Source: Accumulibacter sp.
GTDB taxonomy: Bacteria > Pseudomonadota > Gammaproteobacteria > Burkholderiales > Rhodocyclaceae
Direction: 5' to 3'
NCBI RefSeq assembly: GCF_029255285.1
Contig: NZ_JAPUVI010000022.1
Span: 206,289 to 270,288 of the forward strand
DNA length: 64,000 nt
Below the pieces are notes generated by a model that was not told the origin of the DNA, made no database searches, and saw only the letters and a program-made list of their open reading frames with translations. Shown here in pieces: positions 63,985 through 64,000 of this stretch; the first letter of the stretch is position 1; each line of letters starts with the position of its first letter. Position numbers and translations under genes: made by a program.

Positions 63985-64000
63985 ATGAGACTCAGCTACT
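63985..64000 (+). CDS. Cassette 4: start of a gene (partial)
   Basis: An ATG at 63985 preceded by CAGGAGAG begins MRLSY and runs off the window edge. It lies about 100 bases inside the fourth cassette, an unusually long leader for a cassette. Nothing can be said of its product. Confidence 0.45.

Larger units (their letters stand above)
61775..64000 (+). mobile_element. Integron gene-cassette array (three complete cassettes and the start of a fourth)
   Basis: Cassettes run 61775-62170, 62171-63322, 63323-63881 and 63882 onwards, each beginning at the G|TT cut of a GTTRRRY-type core. Each cassette's 5' core is exactly complementary to its own R'' box: GTTAGGGCT with AGCCCTAAC, GTTAGGTTC with GAACCTAAC, and GTTAGAAC with GTTCTAAC. 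All genes point the same way. The lower GC and unrelated contents fit captured cassettes. No integrase is visible in the window, so this is either a cluster lacking an integrase or part of a larger array. Confidence 0.88.

Overview
The window reads as chromosomal DNA of a GC-rich betaproteobacterium of the Rhodocyclales type. A polyphosphate-accumulating Candidatus Accumulibacter-like organism is my best guess, inferred from gene style: an exopolysaccharide cluster beside a PEP-CTERM protein, abundant insertion sequences and a large contractile-tail cluster. No 16S gene or named marker proves it.

Layout. 1-1.1 kb: the last codons of a probable CysN and a carbonic anhydrase of the carboxysomal (CsoSCA) type with no carboxysome genes beside it. 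1.5-2.3 kb: fused IS3 and IS256 transposase wreckage. 2.5-7.1 kb: a three-gene, less GC-biased operon (HIT/GalT-like and zinc dehydrogenase fusion, Gfo/Idh/MocA oxidoreductase, SorC-like regulator) that looks like an acquired sugar or cyclitol pathway. 7.2-8.0 kb: rlmB. 8.0-15.2 kb: minus-strand exopolysaccharide genes (Wzc-like tyrosine autokinase, Wza-like exporter, Wzb-like phosphatase, WecA-like initiating transferase) and a PEP-CTERM protein preceded by a sigma-54-type promoter. 15.5-19.5 kb: an intact IS21 element inserted, with a 6-bp target duplication, into a dead IS5-family element. 19.5-20.7 kb: tRNA-Leu(CAA) and a decayed islet bounded by a 14-bp copy of the tRNA 3' end. 20.7-26.0 kb: housekeeping and accessory genes, including a PLP decarboxylase, PAP2 phosphatase, hexapeptide transferase and FHA-EAL protein.

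26.0-60.7 kb: a minus-strand gene cluster for an extracellular contractile injection system (eCIS), of the Afp/PVC kind. In transcription order it encodes a tube terminator (DUF4255), an unknown protein, sheath and tube, a second sheath and tube, LysM tube-baseplate adaptor, DUF5908 protein, gpD hub, gpV spike, a membrane-segment protein, gp25, gpJ-like baseplate wedge, a tail protein I-type wedge, an unknown protein, AAA+ ATPase, a coiled-coil protein, two proteins sharing an N-terminal domain, and a 2213-residue putative cargo. The cargo carries two DUF4157 domains, an HNH-like motif, a beta-repeat region, a caspase-like His/Cys pair and an SH3-like end. The cluster starts with a near-perfect -24/-12 promoter, with inverted repeats upstream and a stand-alone sigma-54 activator gene next door, so the whole machine is probably switched on through sigma-54.

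61.8-64 kb: an integron cassette array (three complete cassettes and the start of a fourth) with no integrase in view. Each cassette's 5' core is exactly complementary to its own 3' attC R'' box, which fixes the cassette boundaries to the base.

The strongest candidates for new biology are the multi-domain eCIS cargo, the sigma-54 control of the eCIS, the membrane-segment protein in the baseplate block, and the uncharacterised integron cassettes.
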